From UKL13-3 sp943369665 (GTDB taxonomy: Bacteria; Bacteroidota; Bacteroidia; UKL13-3): DNA of 64,000 nucleotides. Under the pieces are notes generated by a model. The model did no database searches, had not been told where the DNA came from, and saw nothing but the letters and a program-made list of their open reading frames with translations. Where the stretch lies: the NCBI GenBank assembly GCA_943369665.1, contig CALRNX020000002.1, forward strand, positions 197,587 through 261,586. Reading direction: 5' to 3'. Positions 1-11,016 of this stretch are shown here, piece by piece. The position numbers were made by a program, and so were the translations under genes. Within the stretch, counting starts at the first letter, position 1. Each line of letters opens with the position of its first letter.

Positions 1-2
1 GC

Positions 3-1511
3 AATACGGATTTACAAGTTTTGGAAGCAAGTGCTATACCCAACAAAATACAATTAGGTACCGGTTTAACAGCCGGTCTCGGAGCAGGATCAAATCCGGA
101 AGTGGGCAAAAAAGCTGCAATGGAAGCCATCGAAGATGTAATCGAGGTACTTGGTGTAAACACCAAAATGATCTTTATTACTGCAGGTATGGGAGGTGGA
201 ACAGGAACAGGAGCTGCACCTATAATTGCCAAAACAGCTCGTGAATTGGATATTTTAACGGTAGGGATCGTTACAACTCCTTTTACCTTCGAGGGTAAAA
301 AAAGAAAAAATCATGCTGATGAGGGTATTGAACAACTGAAAAAAAGTGTTGACTGTTTGCTGATCATTAGTAATGACAAGATCAAAGAGATGTACGGAAA
401 TCTTCCGTTGCGCCAGGCGTTCAGCCATGCAAACGATATTTTAACAACGGCTGCAAAAGGTATTGCTGAGTTGATCACGGATACAGGATACATTAACGTA
501 GATTTTGAAGATGTGAAAACAGTAATGAGCAATAGCGGTGTTGCATTAATGGGATCAGCAACTGCTGAGGGAGAAAACAGGGCAATTGATGCCGTGAAAG
601 CAGCTCTTGCATCTCCATTGCTAAACGACAACCAGATCTTAGGTGCTAAAAACATCCTGCTAAATATTTCATCCGGAACACAAGAAGTATTGATGGACGA
701 GGTAGAACTGATCTCATCATATATCCAGGATGAGGCTGGTTTAACTGCTGATGTTATTTTCGGAACTTCATTTGATGAAAACCTGGGCGACAAAATTGCG
801 GTGACCTTAATTGCTACGGGATTTGAAACCCGCGAGAACATTATTGTTCAAACGAACACTGAACCAAGAAATAAACACGTATTGTATGAGACTCCAAAAA
901 AATCAGAAATGGTTGTTTCTCATTTATTGGATACGGTCATAAACGATTCAGTAGAACCGAAAACTCCTGTTGCACCAACCGAACCGACTCCCGAAGTTGC
1001 TTCCATTAAAGAAGTAATCGCAACCGAGCCGGAACCAAAAGAGGAAATTCGTTTCGAACTGAAAATCGAGGAAGAGGAAACGATGGAAACCGACACTCAT
1101 ATCGAATTTGAAAGCATCGATCAGCAAATTAAAAATAAAGTGCTTGACGTAATGGCTCAGGAAAGCATGAATGATGAAATGGAAGGATCTATTTCAAACG
1201 ATATTCATTTTGACCTGAACATGGAGCTGGAAGAGGAAGCACCTACCATGAATGCAGAGGAGCAGGAATTGCGCATTGAACAACATATTCAACGCATCAA
1301 AGAATTGAAGAACCTAAACGTTACGATCAACTCTCCGGGAGGAATTCGTGACCTGGAAAAAGAACCTGCCTACAAACGCAGAAATAAAAAACTAAATGAT
1401 GTACCTCATTCCTCAGAAAGCCAGGTATCGCGTTTAACATTATTTGAAGATGCCGCTAACAAAACGGGTATCAGAACGAATAATTCGTTTTTACACGACA
1501 ATGTAGACTAA
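3..1511 (+). CDS. ftsZ: Cell division protein FtsZ (5' end cut by window)
   Basis: Tubulin-like GTPase that polymerises into the cytokinetic Z ring at midcell. The frame is open from the first bases, so the N-terminus lies outside the window. The tubulin signature GGGTGTG is at about nt 191-211, followed by the T7/C-terminal GTPase-like domain up to about nt 870. After it comes a long acidic, Pro/Glu-rich linker of about 130 residues and a conserved-looking tail with EPAYKRRNKKL and ending NSFLHDNVD, which is typical of Bacteroidota FtsZ and longer than in E. coli. The tail probably carries the partner-binding peptide. A clear intrinsic terminator follows the stop codon. The family call is certain; the real start is not visible. 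Confidence 0.97.
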   Translation, partial: NTDLQVLEASAIPNKIQLGTGLTAGLGAGSNPEVGKKAAMEAIEDVIEVLGVNTKMIFITAGMGGGTGTGAAPIIAKTARELDILTVGIVTTPFTFEGKKRKNHADEGIEQLKKSVDCLLIISNDKIKEMYGNLPLRQAFSHANDILTTAAKGIAELITDTGYINVDFEDVKTVMSNSGVALMGSATAEGENRAIDAVKAALASPLLNDNQILGAKNILLNISSGTQEVLMDEVELISSYIQDEAGLTADVIFGTSFDENLGDKIAVTLIATGFETRENIIVQTNTEPRNKHVLYETPKKSEMVVSHLLDTVINDSVEPKTPVAPTEPTPEVASIKEVIATEPEPKEEIRFELKIEEEETMETDTHIEFESIDQQIKNKVLDVMAQESMNDEMEGSISNDIHFDLNMELEEEAPTMNAEEQELRIEQHIQRIKELKNLNVTINSPGGIRDLEKEPAYKRRNKKLNDVPHSSESQVSRLTLFEDAANKTGIRTNNSFLHDNVD

Positions 1512-1527
1512 TCCATTTCTAAATATC

Positions 1528-1555
1528 AAAAAGGAGCTTAATGCTCCTTTTTTTA
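1528..1555 (+). terminator. Rho-independent terminator of ftsZ
   Basis: AAAGGAGC, a five-base loop TTAAT, then GCTCCTTT and a run of seven T, starting 17 bases after the ftsZ stop codon. Confidence 0.88.
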
Positions 1556-1603
1556 TGCCTGATCATTTCTCACAACTGAACCTGCATTTGAATAAAAGCA
1601 CAT

Positions 1604-1641
1604 AAAAAAACCGCCCCACATTACTGCAGAGCGGCCTTTGA
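1604..1641 (-). terminator. Terminator of the first T9SS giant gene
   Basis: On the minus strand GCCGCTC pairs with GGGGCGG (one G:T pair) across a loop, followed by seven T. It lies 25 bases beyond the stop codon of the minus-strand gene ending at 1666. Confidence 0.7.
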
Positions 1642-1665
1642 GTATAGCCCAATTTATTTTATAGG

Positions 1666-4600
1666 TTATTGCTTCACCAACTTTATTATTTGTGTTTCAC
1701 CATTAATGGTCACTCTCATAAAGTAGATTCCTGATTGTAACTTTTCAAGGTTGTTCACTGAAGCAGTATTCATTCCTTTAGTTACCTCAATGGTTTGCGC
1801 ATATGCTTTCTTACCTTGAATATCCATCAACTCAATTGTTGATTGACCATCCTGGTTTGCAGTAAAGCTCACCATGTATTCAGAAACAAATGGATTCGGA
1901 TAGGCATTCGCTATCGACTGTTGGTTTTTGTCCAATCTTACACTCACCATTTTTGAGTATTCAACACCACCATTTAAATCAACTTGTTTTAAACGATAGT
2001 ATAACTTGCTATTGTTTGTTCTGGCAAATGCTTTCTCATCCTTAAAATGATAACTGTGCATGGTATTGCTATTCATGGATCCTTTTACAAAACCAATTTT
2101 TTCAAACCGTTTTCCGTCAACCGAACGCTCCACATCAAAGCCTGCATTGTTCGTTTCAGATGCCGTTGACCACGCAACAAGTACATCGGCCATATTTACC
2201 GTTGCAGTTAGTGCCAATAGGTTCACCGGCAATGGATTGTTTGATCCATCGGTTCCTGTAAAAACACCCAGCGAATCTGTAAATACTGTAGTCGTAAAAC
2301 TACCGCCAATATTGTTTACAGCAGTTGAAGGGAAGCTTACCCAGTTTGATGCAGTTCCGGTATAACGTGCAATATCAAGATTGGCCGTATTGGATACAGT
2401 ACCCAGCACTGCTGAATCAAGCATAAGTGTTACAAGAGTTGAATAATTACTTCCTCCGGTTTGTTGAATATCCCAATATGCATTTTGATATGTTGTTCCT
2501 CCTGATAGATTACCTGCATTTACACCAGAATAATAATGTACGCTAACTGATGAAGGAAGTATCCCTATTGCATCCCAATTAAGTTTTGCAACCAATCGGC
2601 TCGCAAAGAAAAACTGTGTACTGTCTGCAGCGGCCGGAGCTTTATCAGCAAAAGCGACAGGTGGTAATGTGGTTGGTGTAAATTCTACCGAACCGATATC
2701 TGTTGATCCGGTCGACAATAGGGTAGAACGCACTCCGCTGGCATTGTTAAAATCACCCGATACATTTGTCATCGCAATACCTTTTCCGTTTACATACCAA
2801 GCATGTGTATTATTGGTAACAATTCCCAAATCACCAACAAGTGTATCTGTAAACAATGAATCTGCCGGAATATCATTTACGGTTGCTGCCCAGTTTGTAT
2901 TTGGACGTGATGTGTATAACGTATTTAATGCTGCCCATCCTTGGGGTGTTACAACTAATTGTGCAAGTACAGCTGTATCAGCTGTTACCAACAAATTATA
3001 ATTAAGGTTTGCCGCGGTAATGGCTGTTGACGACCCTACTGCAAAATTGCCTCCGGTTCCCAATGTTGTGCGTTTGTTGTAAAACACATTGTTAAAGGCA
3101 TTCACAGTTCCTGCTGCAGTGCGCTCCAAGCCAAACGAATTGTTTGCACCTATAGTTGTTTGCCCGTTGATAAACACCGAATTATAAGTATATGTGCTGA
3201 TACCGGATGTTGAAACATTTTTAATTCCCGATACTTTAACTTCACCATTCATATTATTACCCAATGAGATTTGATTGTGGTAATAAGCGTGCCCGGCTGT
3301 AGTTGTAAGAATACCAATTGCGCTAGGTGCATTTGAACCTGCACCGGTACCCAGAGCAGAAATATTATAGATTCGGTTGCTTTCAAAAGTTGATGTTGTT
3401 GCACTTCCCGCTACTACTCCAGAAGCAAAGTATGCTCCCGTTCCGGTATGGGTATTTTTAATATTGTATAGGGTATTCCTTCTCACAATATGATTCGAAC
3501 CACCCCATATTTGCATTCCTGCAAATATATATTGAGAGGTAAATGATGTTGAGGAAACATTTCCTTCAATATTGTAAATACTATTATTCAATATAGAATG
3601 TGTTCCCCCATTTACAAAAACACCGACATGCCTATAGGCGCCAGCAGCATAATATCGGTAATCTGAAATTACATTATTGCTCACTGTAGCAGCACCACCA
3701 TTAAACTCGAGAACTGCACCATCACCAGCATTGCGCAATGTATCATATGACATCGCACCGCCACCGAATGTATTATTCGAAATGATCACATTTCCTGCAC
3801 CAACAACCACACATTTGAGGAAGTTAGACGTACCTGTTGCCGCCATATTCGAAACAATATTGTTGTTGATGGTTATAGGATTCGTACTTGTTACGGATGC
3901 GCCAATATTAATACCTGTTAATGATGATGTAGAAGTATACGCTGCCCCACTCCTGTCGGGTGCACTTCCTCCAATACTGTTTCCGGTAATTGTATGTCCC
4001 GATCCTGCATTGATGGTTATAACCACAACCGCTTGGTTCTTCGCATTGATCTGATAGAACTTATTATTGGTAATTGTCCAGAAGTTTTGAGCAGGAGAAT
4101 TAATATTCACACCATTATAGGCAAAATTATACACCTCGTTATCACTAAAAGTATTGTAATCATTGTTTCCCGAAGTTGAATAAAATGCACTGTTCGGAAC
4201 ATTTGGCGCAACAGCACCAACTGAATCACGAATGATGCATCCGATCACTGCATTCGAATCATTCCCGCTTCCATTTGTAGCATTGCCATAAAAAGTGATC
4301 GTTGCCGCATAGGTATTCATTCCTTCAATGATACAGTTAGCAATCGTATCGTTATCTGCATCGTCTTTCAAATTGATGGTATTGCCACCCAATCTGTTCA
4401 TGATCCTTAAATACCTTCCTGCACCATTATAATTTCCATTGATCGTTACCCTATCAGCTCCTTCCAGGCGAATGAGGGCTGAACCAGAGGTTGCAACCGA
4501 CCCCGTAATATTTCTAACAACTGCAGCATCAGGCACAATACTAATTTTATACCCTCCGATACCCGATTCCACCGTTTGATTCAATCCAAATATTCCAGGC

Positions 4601-7600
4601 TCTTCAATATCACTTGCCACTTGAATGGTAATATCTCCACTGATTACTGAAGTATTAATATAACTAAACAAACCATTGGTACCCGTTAACGTACTAAAAG
4701 GATGCCCGTTACCCACTGTATATAGTCCGCTGATAATCGGTGTGATTTTATAACTCAATAAATTGGGTTCAACAGAAATAGTATTTACGTCTGTTCCTTC
4801 CACACCCGTTGGGAAAGACCCCAATGTACTAAATGGAGTTGAATCCTGGGCCACGATAAAATAGTAAACCGAATCATCCTGGAGTAAACCACCCATAGCA
4901 GTTGCACCTATCGTAAATTGCCATGTTCCATTTGATGAGGTACCGGCTGTGAGCTCACCGGAACTGCTGTTCCAAACACCTGCAAATGATTTTTTAAAAT
5001 ACACCCGCGGTTTGAAAGTACCAACGAGGTACACACCGGTTGCATCAACTATTGTTGCACTAAAGATCCTATCTCCGGTTGATGTGGTATTTTGAAGTGC
5101 AGTATGAGTAATTGCCGGAGGAGCAATATCACTTGAGGTAAAATTGCCCGCATCAGCTCCCAAATCATGAGGTGTAAGATTGCTTCTTGTTTCACCATCA
5201 AAATCCAAGATTGTTCCTGCCCCGCTTATACTCGTTCCATAAGCCTCTATAGAAGTAGCAAAATTGGTGTCAATATGCAAATCAACTGCCAAAGCATCAC
5301 CTGTTGGATTTTTAAAATTAACAACCGCTGTAATTGAATTTGCATCAACTAATGAACCAGCTTTCCAATTGGCGATCGTCAACAATGATGTTGTTGCATA
5401 CAAACCAATGGTATCTGCTTTCAGTAAATTATAATTCATCGTTAGGGTTGAATTATTATTTAACCCAACCGCAAAATGTCCTGCACTGCCTGCTGAGGCA
5501 TTCATACGATTATTGATAAAAATATTGTTTCTTACATTATCAGTCCCTGAACCCGTGCGTTGAAATGCATAAGTGCGATTGTTATCCGCGCCTACACCAT
5601 TACCACCAATATAAACCGTATTAAAATACACACTTGCAGCACCTGCATTTTTTGTGATACCACGGATAGAACAAGCTGTAGTCATATCCGACCCCATACC
5701 ATCAATACCCATACGAATCATGTTGTTCGTGATAATGCCATTTCCTGCTGCCACCTCAATTCCATTAATGATTGCAAACGGATTGATCGCTGTTAGTGAT
5801 TGGCTATGTATAAAATTGCGCGATACTAAATTGGTTCCGCTAGTTGGAGCGCTATAATAAATTCCGGTATTTTGCACGGCTGCAGTTGTAGAAACTCCTG
5901 CAAGTGTTAAACCATAAATGGTATTGCCGGTTATATTGTATGTTCCTGCCGTATAATTAACACTTATACCTACCAATGTAGCATTGGTTCCGGTTCCGGT
6001 TGTTTGGGAAGCCGTAGAAATATTTTTGATGAGATTACCTGTTACCGAAAACGTTCCTGCAGCACCCGGAACAACTAAGATTCCTTTCGTTAACGAATGC
6101 AATGCCGAAGCTCCTGCATAATCATTTGTGATATTTGCAATGATATTGTTGTAAAGAGCATGAGCCGTTGCCGTTGAAGGATTATTATAAATACCGGTAA
6201 CTCTTTGTAGCGAAGCTGAACCTGTACTTGTGGCATTTATATGAATACTGTTGGGTAGTAATGTATCACCTACCATGTTATTGTATACATTAATATAGGC
6301 ACCAGTAAATATATTCAACCCGAAAAACTCAGGGGTTGTAGTTGCCATTGCTCCATACAGATCAATTCCACTAATAATATTATATGCAATATTAACTGTA
6401 TCTGTAGTTGCTGCAGCACTGTTTACGATTCCGGGTCCTGTTCGAATTCCCATAAAACCACCGGTAGTGGTAGCATATGTTGTATGCATTATCGCTCCAT
6501 TTACTACTTTTGAACCGATCATATTACCCATGCAATTGATCTTGCCTCCCGATAAATTGATTCCCCCAAAAGCGATAGATGATGAAGAAGTAGAAGAGTC
6601 GTTAAAATTCGTAATGGTATTTCCCTGAATAGATGTGACCGCCCCTTTTCCAACTGATATTTCCATTACAATAAACTGGAATCCAGTAGTTGCTGTAGTT
6701 GTTCCTGCCATTTCATACAAACCGGTACCATCTGCAGCATTTCCGCCAAAGTAATTGCTGTCAATAACAAACCCACTTGCGGTTGTTAAGTCACCCGTAT
6801 TCGGAGTGATCCAAAATCCATGATGTATCAATGCTGTTGTGTGGGAATAATTGCGTTTGGCTGTTTGATACACATGGTTCCTTTTGATCACCCATGCACT
6901 GTTATTAGCCCCAACATACATACCAGAATTAGCAACCGTATTCACGTAAAAATCATAAATATTACAATCCTCTATTCTGTTGCGATCATTATTGGTAGCA
7001 GCAGTTGCTCCGGTACCGATTGATGAAATTCCAACAGCAGGAAAACCACCAGTACTTGCATGTATATCGCAATAGCGGAAGATATTATTGTCGTTACCAT
7101 TGTTTCCGGTTGTTGTTCCAATATTCACCACACCGGCAGTGGCCGTACCGGCTGCCGCAGCATTCGCTCCGCGCAGGTCAGTGTACATAATGGTATTCGA
7201 ATCAGCATCATTAAACAAACGGATAGTAGCTCCTGTGGTGCTCGTGTTGGCAATAATTAAATTACTACCCGGCAAAAATCCACTCGCACCTGCCGGACGT
7301 CCATCAATGATCAGGTTTGAAACGCCATTCAGATCAATGGTTGAAGTAGCATGCAAACTTGTAATTGTTGCCGCAATACTAGCATCAGGCACAATTGTAA
7401 CAGTATTGGTGGTTGAAGATCCAACATAATTGGTCAATACAATTGGGAATACCTCTCCGGTTGTAACTTCGTCATATAAAACACTTTTTAAGGTAAATGT
7501 AACAGGACCGGAAACTCCCACCGCTGTCAGATCGGTTGCCGCAGCAGTAAGTGAAGGGTAATCATATCCTGGACCTATATTGTAGTTACCGTTCAAACGC

Positions 7601-10600
7601 GCTTTAATTTGAATATTACCAGCAGGATCTCCATTGATCAATGCATACGGAGTTCCGCTTAATACAATATTGTTTACTCCCGCATCAATAAAATTACCGC
7701 CTGTTGCTCCGGGAGCAACGTCATAGGTAACCCAAAAATAATTTACACCCGGGACCAGTCTTTTTGATCCGTTAATTGTATAAGTTGTGTTTGGTGTACC
7801 CATTCCAAAAAGCTGAGGGTTTGTAAATGTTGCATCACTTCCGGTATAGTAGATTTTAGCATTAAGCAGGTCGGATATGGATGTTGTTGTACTTGTCGAT
7901 AAATCAAAAGCCGTAGCCTCCAATGCATTCAATCCTTTTTCGGCATATACTCTTATTCTTAGCATTTTCACATCTGTTGAACCGGTTACAAAAACACCGG
8001 TTTGTTGATCTGCATTTGCCGAATCAAAGATCATTTGGTTAAGCGTATTGCCCAGGTAATTTCCTTCATAGGCTCCAATATCAGGAGCTCCTGATGTGCC
8101 GACATAAGCAATACTTCCCGCTCTTGCATTTCCTAAGTAATCTTTGGTAATACCATTAACTGCTTTTCCACCCGCTTCAATATCTGTTACAATAGTTGTT
8201 GAATCAATCATTAAAAACAGATTAGATGAACCTATTGTACTCAAGAAGGCCGGATTCTCTGTAATGGATGATGTTTCCAATGGCGATACACGCGTTTTAT
8301 AATCAGCGAGTGTTTGGTCAAAATTAGTTCCATTGCTAAATATTAAATTCTTAGATGATGGTGTACCTGCATAAAACAAATTATTGTTTGACGCAGCATT
8401 CATATTAACAAAACCTGTTCCCGATCTTTTAAACGCAGATGTAAAACCTGTTCCATTTGCAGTAGATGTATTCACAATAATATTGCTGCGCAGATCCAAT
8501 GCCGCAGTTGTGGCAGTGGCGCTTACCGTATGAAAAATACCGGTTGTTGAAAAATTTACACCACTTGATGTTGCATTAATATTGATCGTATTATGATAAA
8601 TACCCAATGTAGTGGAAGCAGATGTACTGGTAATATTAATTCCCCTAACCGTTTCGCTGGTTCCTCCATTTGATGCCGGGGCAAACAATCCCGAAATCAA
8701 ATTATTATATACCATTGCCGTTCCTGAGGAAGTGGACGATATCAATACTCCCGAAACGATTAAAGTGGTAGTACTATTGGTGGTAAGGTTGTAAATTCTA
8801 TTGTTAAACACACTTGGCGTACTGCTTCCTTGTACGATTCCGGCAACACTTCCACCCCCCGTGATATTATATAATGTATTGTTAGAAACGGTTCTAACGC
8901 CTGCTGTCGTGCTGGTATATAAACCATAAGTATTGGCTGTTCCACTGTGGGTTAAGTCATAAATTGTATTGTAGTTATAATTTTCATTGTTAGGAGTCGA
9001 TAAGTTATAAATGCCATATACCGGATCCGACCCGGTTGCTTTCAAACAGGCAAGGTTAAACACAATATTACTGTCGCATACAATAGTACCAGACTGGGTT
9101 TGGATCCCATAAATAGCCGATCCTGATCCTGTACCCGAAATACTGATATTGCTTACCCTGTTCCTTTTTATCCTGGCTGTTGATGTTCCATTTGTGCCAC
9201 CATTCTGATAAATACCAATCGTTATCGCTCCGGTTGTTCCGTTGCGGGTAATACCATCTACAATATTGTCTAAAATATTAATGGATGGAGTAGCTCCGGT
9301 AAAATAGATTCCGTACAAAGTTTTATTACCGGCTCCGGCAGTGTTTAATACCGTTTGGGTAATATTATTGTCGGTGATATTAACTGCTACAGACGGTGCT
9401 GTTGTGATACCAATATTGTGATGCGTTCCACTGGCAGTTGTTCCGGTTAATACTGTTGAATCTATTGTATTGTTTGAAATATGAAGTGTTCCACAGGCCA
9501 ATTGACTTAATATAACTTGGGAAGTACCCGTTCCTGCATAACTAAATCCACGAACATAATTATCATTTACATTCACAGTCGTAGCTCCGGTGTTTAACCA
9601 AATAGCAGTAAATGCAACGGTACTTGCCGCTGCTACTTTACAATTCAAAAACTGATTATTGTTTACATTAATCGTATTGCCGTTTGCACCTGTCTGTGCC
9701 ATCTCAACATCAATACACCAGTTAATGGTACTTGTTGATAAACCAGCTGTAATGGTAATGATATTGTTACTTATATCACAGCTTGCTCCAGTTGATGAAG
9801 CATACAACCAAATACCGCGGTTTGATGCCGGATGATTTACACCACTTCCCGTATTATTATTAATTGTATTGTATGAAATATTTGAACCCCATTGGTTGTG
9901 AATAAAAACGGCACAACACGCATTTGTAGCAGAAACCCCTCCTCCAAAATTAATAATCGTATTTCCTGTTAAGGCAGACGTACCTCCAATATCGTTGTTT
10001 ACATCACCTAATACTGTATACGGTGATGGCGCAGCATAGCCAGAGAATGATACACCGAAGTTGCAATTTTCAATCGTATTGCTATATATTTTATTATTTG
10101 AATTTGCCCCTGATGTGGCAGTAACCGTTATCACTGTTCCGGCCAATTGACGGGTAACATTTGCAAACTCAATCCCCACTGATCCTGTAGCTCTCGAACC
10201 TGTTGACGAGGTGTTGTTATTTCTATTAAGCGTAATGGTACAATTTTGAATCGTATTATTATTGGCACCATCGGTGGCACTTAACTTATAAAATCCAAAT
10301 CCCTGTTCCATCATCATGGTGGGAGTAGTGTTTGATACTGCGTCAAGTAAATCAATTCCATTAATGGTTACAAAGTCAGATCCTTCAAATGCCCACATCA
10401 CATCTAATGAATCTGTTGATGAAACAAGCTTTGTTCCCGCATATGACGTGATAAGAGGATTGGCCCCTCCTCCGCTTTTTTGAAACACAATCGGATCCGT
10501 TAATGTTCCTGTTGCAGTTACAACCAAACTTTTGGTGATCGCTTCGGTATAACCTCCCGTAATATTAAACGTTACCCCTCCTGAACCTACACCATTGGCA

Positions 10601-10761
10601 TTGAGAGCATCAATGGCAAGTGCAATGCTGGCATAATCGCCCGGGATTGTTTTGACGCCTGTAAGTGCCTGTGAAAAGGCATTGCTTACAAAAAACAAAG
10701 ATAAAGTAATACCGACCCATTGGATCATTCGGCTTTTCAAACATAAATCTGGTTTTCGCAT
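1666..10761 (-). CDS. Giant T9SS-secreted parallel beta-helix protein
   Basis: A cell-surface or secreted protein of about 3,030 residues. I choose the ATG at 10761 because it gives a compact signal peptide (MRKPD..., hydrophobic core ITLSLFFVSNAFS, cut before Q); the frame is open to 10836 and another ATG is at 10728. Three long beta-helix blocks full of short N-N-x-I and G-I-x repeats (about residues 45-880, 1040-1800, 1960-2600) are separated by Ig/jelly-roll-like modules, one of which (LNAKIYYTGSD...NYFWVTYDV) recurs in the protein at 38832-44171. Near the C-terminus is a fibronectin-like module (NNAGFDVERSVDGKRFEKIG) and then a type-A sorting domain starting at AYPNPF and ending GIYFMRVTINGETQIIKLVKQ (split here only for naming). 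Adhesive or structural role is inference. Confidence 0.9.
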   Translation of the reverse strand: MRKPDLCLKSRMIQWVGITLSLFFVSNAFSQALTGVKTIPGDYASIALAIDALNANGVGSGGVTFNITGGYTEAITKSLVVTATGTLTDPIVFQKSGGGANPLITSYAGTKLVSSTDSLDVMWAFEGSDFVTINGIDLLDAVSNTTPTMMMEQGFGFYKLSATDGANNNTIQNCTITLNRNNNTSSTGSRATGSVGIEFANVTRQLAGTVITVTATSGANSNNKIYSNTIENCNFGVSFSGYAAPSPYTVLGDVNNDIGGTSALTGNTIINFGGGVSATNACCAVFIHNQWGSNISYNTINNNTGSGVNHPASNRGIWLYASSTGASCDISNNIITITAGLSTSTINWCIDVEMAQTGANGNTINVNNNQFLNCKVAAASTVAFTAIWLNTGATTVNVNDNYVRGFSYAGTGTSQVILSQLACGTLHISNNTIDSTVLTGTTASGTHHNIGITTAPSVAVNITDNNITQTVLNTAGAGNKTLYGIYFTGATPSINILDNIVDGITRNGTTGAITIGIYQNGGTNGTSTARIKRNRVSNISISGTGSGSAIYGIQTQSGTIVCDSNIVFNLACLKATGSDPVYGIYNLSTPNNENYNYNTIYDLTHSGTANTYGLYTSTTAGVRTVSNNTLYNITGGGSVAGIVQGSSTPSVFNNRIYNLTTNSTTTLIVSGVLISSTSSGTAMVYNNLISGLFAPASNGGTSETVRGINITSTSASTTLGIYHNTININATSSGVNFSTTGIFHTVSATATTAALDLRSNIIVNTSTANGTGFTSAFKRSGTGFVNMNAASNNNLFYAGTPSSKNLIFSNGTNFDQTLADYKTRVSPLETSSITENPAFLSTIGSSNLFLMIDSTTIVTDIEAGGKAVNGITKDYLGNARAGSIAYVGTSGAPDIGAYEGNYLGNTLNQMIFDSANADQQTGVFVTGSTDVKMLRIRVYAEKGLNALEATAFDLSTSTTTSISDLLNAKIYYTGSDATFTNPQLFGMGTPNTTYTINGSKRLVPGVNYFWVTYDVAPGATGGNFIDAGVNNIVLSGTPYALINGDPAGNIQIKARLNGNYNIGPGYDYPSLTAAATDLTAVGVSGPVTFTLKSVLYDEVTTGEVFPIVLTNYVGSSTTNTVTIVPDASIAATITSLHATSTIDLNGVSNLIIDGRPAGASGFLPGSNLIIANTSTTGATIRLFNDADSNTIMYTDLRGANAAAAGTATAGVVNIGTTTGNNGNDNNIFRYCDIHASTGGFPAVGISSIGTGATAATNNDRNRIEDCNIYDFYVNTVANSGMYVGANNSAWVIKRNHVYQTAKRNYSHTTALIHHGFWITPNTGDLTTASGFVIDSNYFGGNAADGTGLYEMAGTTTATTGFQFIVMEISVGKGAVTSIQGNTITNFNDSSTSSSSIAFGGINLSGGKINCMGNMIGSKVVNGAIMHTTYATTTGGFMGIRTGPGIVNSAAATTDTVNIAYNIISGIDLYGAMATTTPEFFGLNIFTGAYINVYNNMVGDTLLPNSIHINATSTGSASLQRVTGIYNNPSTATAHALYNNIIANITNDYAGASALHSLTKGILVVPGAAGTFSVTGNLIKNISTASQTTGTGTNATLVGISVNYTAGTYNITGNTIYGLTLAGVSTTAAVQNTGIYYSAPTSGTNLVSRNFIHSQSLTAINPFAIINGIEVAAGNGIITNNMIRMGIDGMGSDMTTACSIRGITKNAGAASVYFNTVYIGGNGVGADNNRTYAFQRTGSGTDNVRNNIFINNRMNASAGSAGHFAVGLNNNSTLTMNYNLLKADTIGLYATTSLLTIANWKAGSLVDANSITAVVNFKNPTGDALAVDLHIDTNFATSIEAYGTSISGAGTILDFDGETRSNLTPHDLGADAGNFTSSDIAPPAITHTALQNTTSTGDRIFSATIVDATGVYLVGTFKPRVYFKKSFAGVWNSSSGELTAGTSSNGTWQFTIGATAMGGLLQDDSVYYFIVAQDSTPFSTLGSFPTGVEGTDVNTISVEPNLLSYKITPIISGLYTVGNGHPFSTLTGTNGLFSYINTSVISGDITIQVASDIEEPGIFGLNQTVESGIGGYKISIVPDAAVVRNITGSVATSGSALIRLEGADRVTINGNYNGAGRYLRIMNRLGGNTINLKDDADNDTIANCIIEGMNTYAATITFYGNATNGSGNDSNAVIGCIIRDSVGAVAPNVPNSAFYSTSGNNDYNTFSDNEVYNFAYNGVNINSPAQNFWTITNNKFYQINAKNQAVVVITINAGSGHTITGNSIGGSAPDRSGAAYTSTSSLTGINIGASVTSTNPITINNNIVSNMAATGTSNFLKCVVVGAGNVIISNNTFGGGAMSYDTLRNAGDGAVLEFNGGAATVSNNVISDYRYYAAGAYRHVGVFVNGGTHSILNNSIYNIEGNVSSTSFTSQYIFAGMQIWGGSNHIVRRNTLYNIKNTHTGTGAYFASGVVAGSATTSTFESNRIYNISALGTGAGSNAPSAIGILTTTAGHAYYHNQISLGNNMNGEVKVSGIKNVSTSGISTYTYNSVFINGQTTIGANNSFGLERTAAGTVNAFNNVFYNKRTTLGTGGNFAVGSSTAITAANLNYNLLVTADTAVLAQLVVTPQGWAALNTLYTSRPNTNWAATVNDIPADSLFTDTLVGDLGIVTNNTHAWYVNGKGIAMTNVSGDFNNASGVRSTLLSTGSTDIGSVEFTPTTLPPVAFADKAPAAADSTQFFFASRLVAKLNWDAIGILPSSVSVHYYSGVNAGNLSGGTTYQNAYWDIQQTGGSNYSTLVTLMLDSAVLGTVSNTANLDIARYTGTASNWVSFPSTAVNNIGGSFTTTVFTDSLGVFTGTDGSNNPLPVNLLALTATVNMADVLVAWSTASETNNAGFDVERSVDGKRFEKIGFVKGSMNSNTMHSYHFKDEKAFARTNNSKLYYRLKQVDLNGGVEYSKMVSVRLDKNQQSIANAYPNPFVSEYMVSFTANQDGQSTIELMDIQGKKAYAQTIEVTKGMNTASVNNLEKLQSGIYFMRVTINGETQIIKLVKQ

Positions 10762-10989
10762 ATATTTTGATGTTGCTATTTCGGTTACCCTTCCTAAAAC
10801 GCGGAAGAATTTGCCGCAATATTGCACACTCAACATTGTATATATACCGCATGTAGATGTGGGTCAGCCGGAGAAGGCTGTATTAATTGGGGGTTTTTAT
10901 AAACACCCGTGAATCGGTTCATGCATCAGAAGATTTTAAAAGCCCCGACAGTGATTCTGTCATCCTCATGCATTTCACTTCCTAAAGAT

Positions 10990-10997
10990 TATATTTG
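10990..10997 (+). promoter_or_regulatory. Candidate -7 element for the MetH-N gene
   Basis: TATATTTG matches the Bacteroidota -7 consensus TAnnTTTG and lies 19 bases before the chosen ATG at 11017. No convincing -33 TTTG was found. Confidence 0.4.
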
Positions 10998-11016
10998 TGC
11001 TATAAATTCTCCTTCA

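Noticed and set aside
311..841. 176-codon minus-strand frame inside ftsZ
   Set aside because: Antisense shadow of an unambiguous ftsZ coding region.
10888..10912. GGGGT-N14 box resembling the ECF promoter
   Set aside because: The downstream box reads GTGAA rather than TTGTC and the stretch is part of a hairpin.
10837..11016. Hairpins (GACAG/CTGTC, GGGGGTTT/AAACACCC) before the MetH-N gene, possible SAM or cobalamin riboswitch
   Set aside because: I could not find the conserved core of any known riboswitch class; the hairpins are short and could be chance or a weak terminator.
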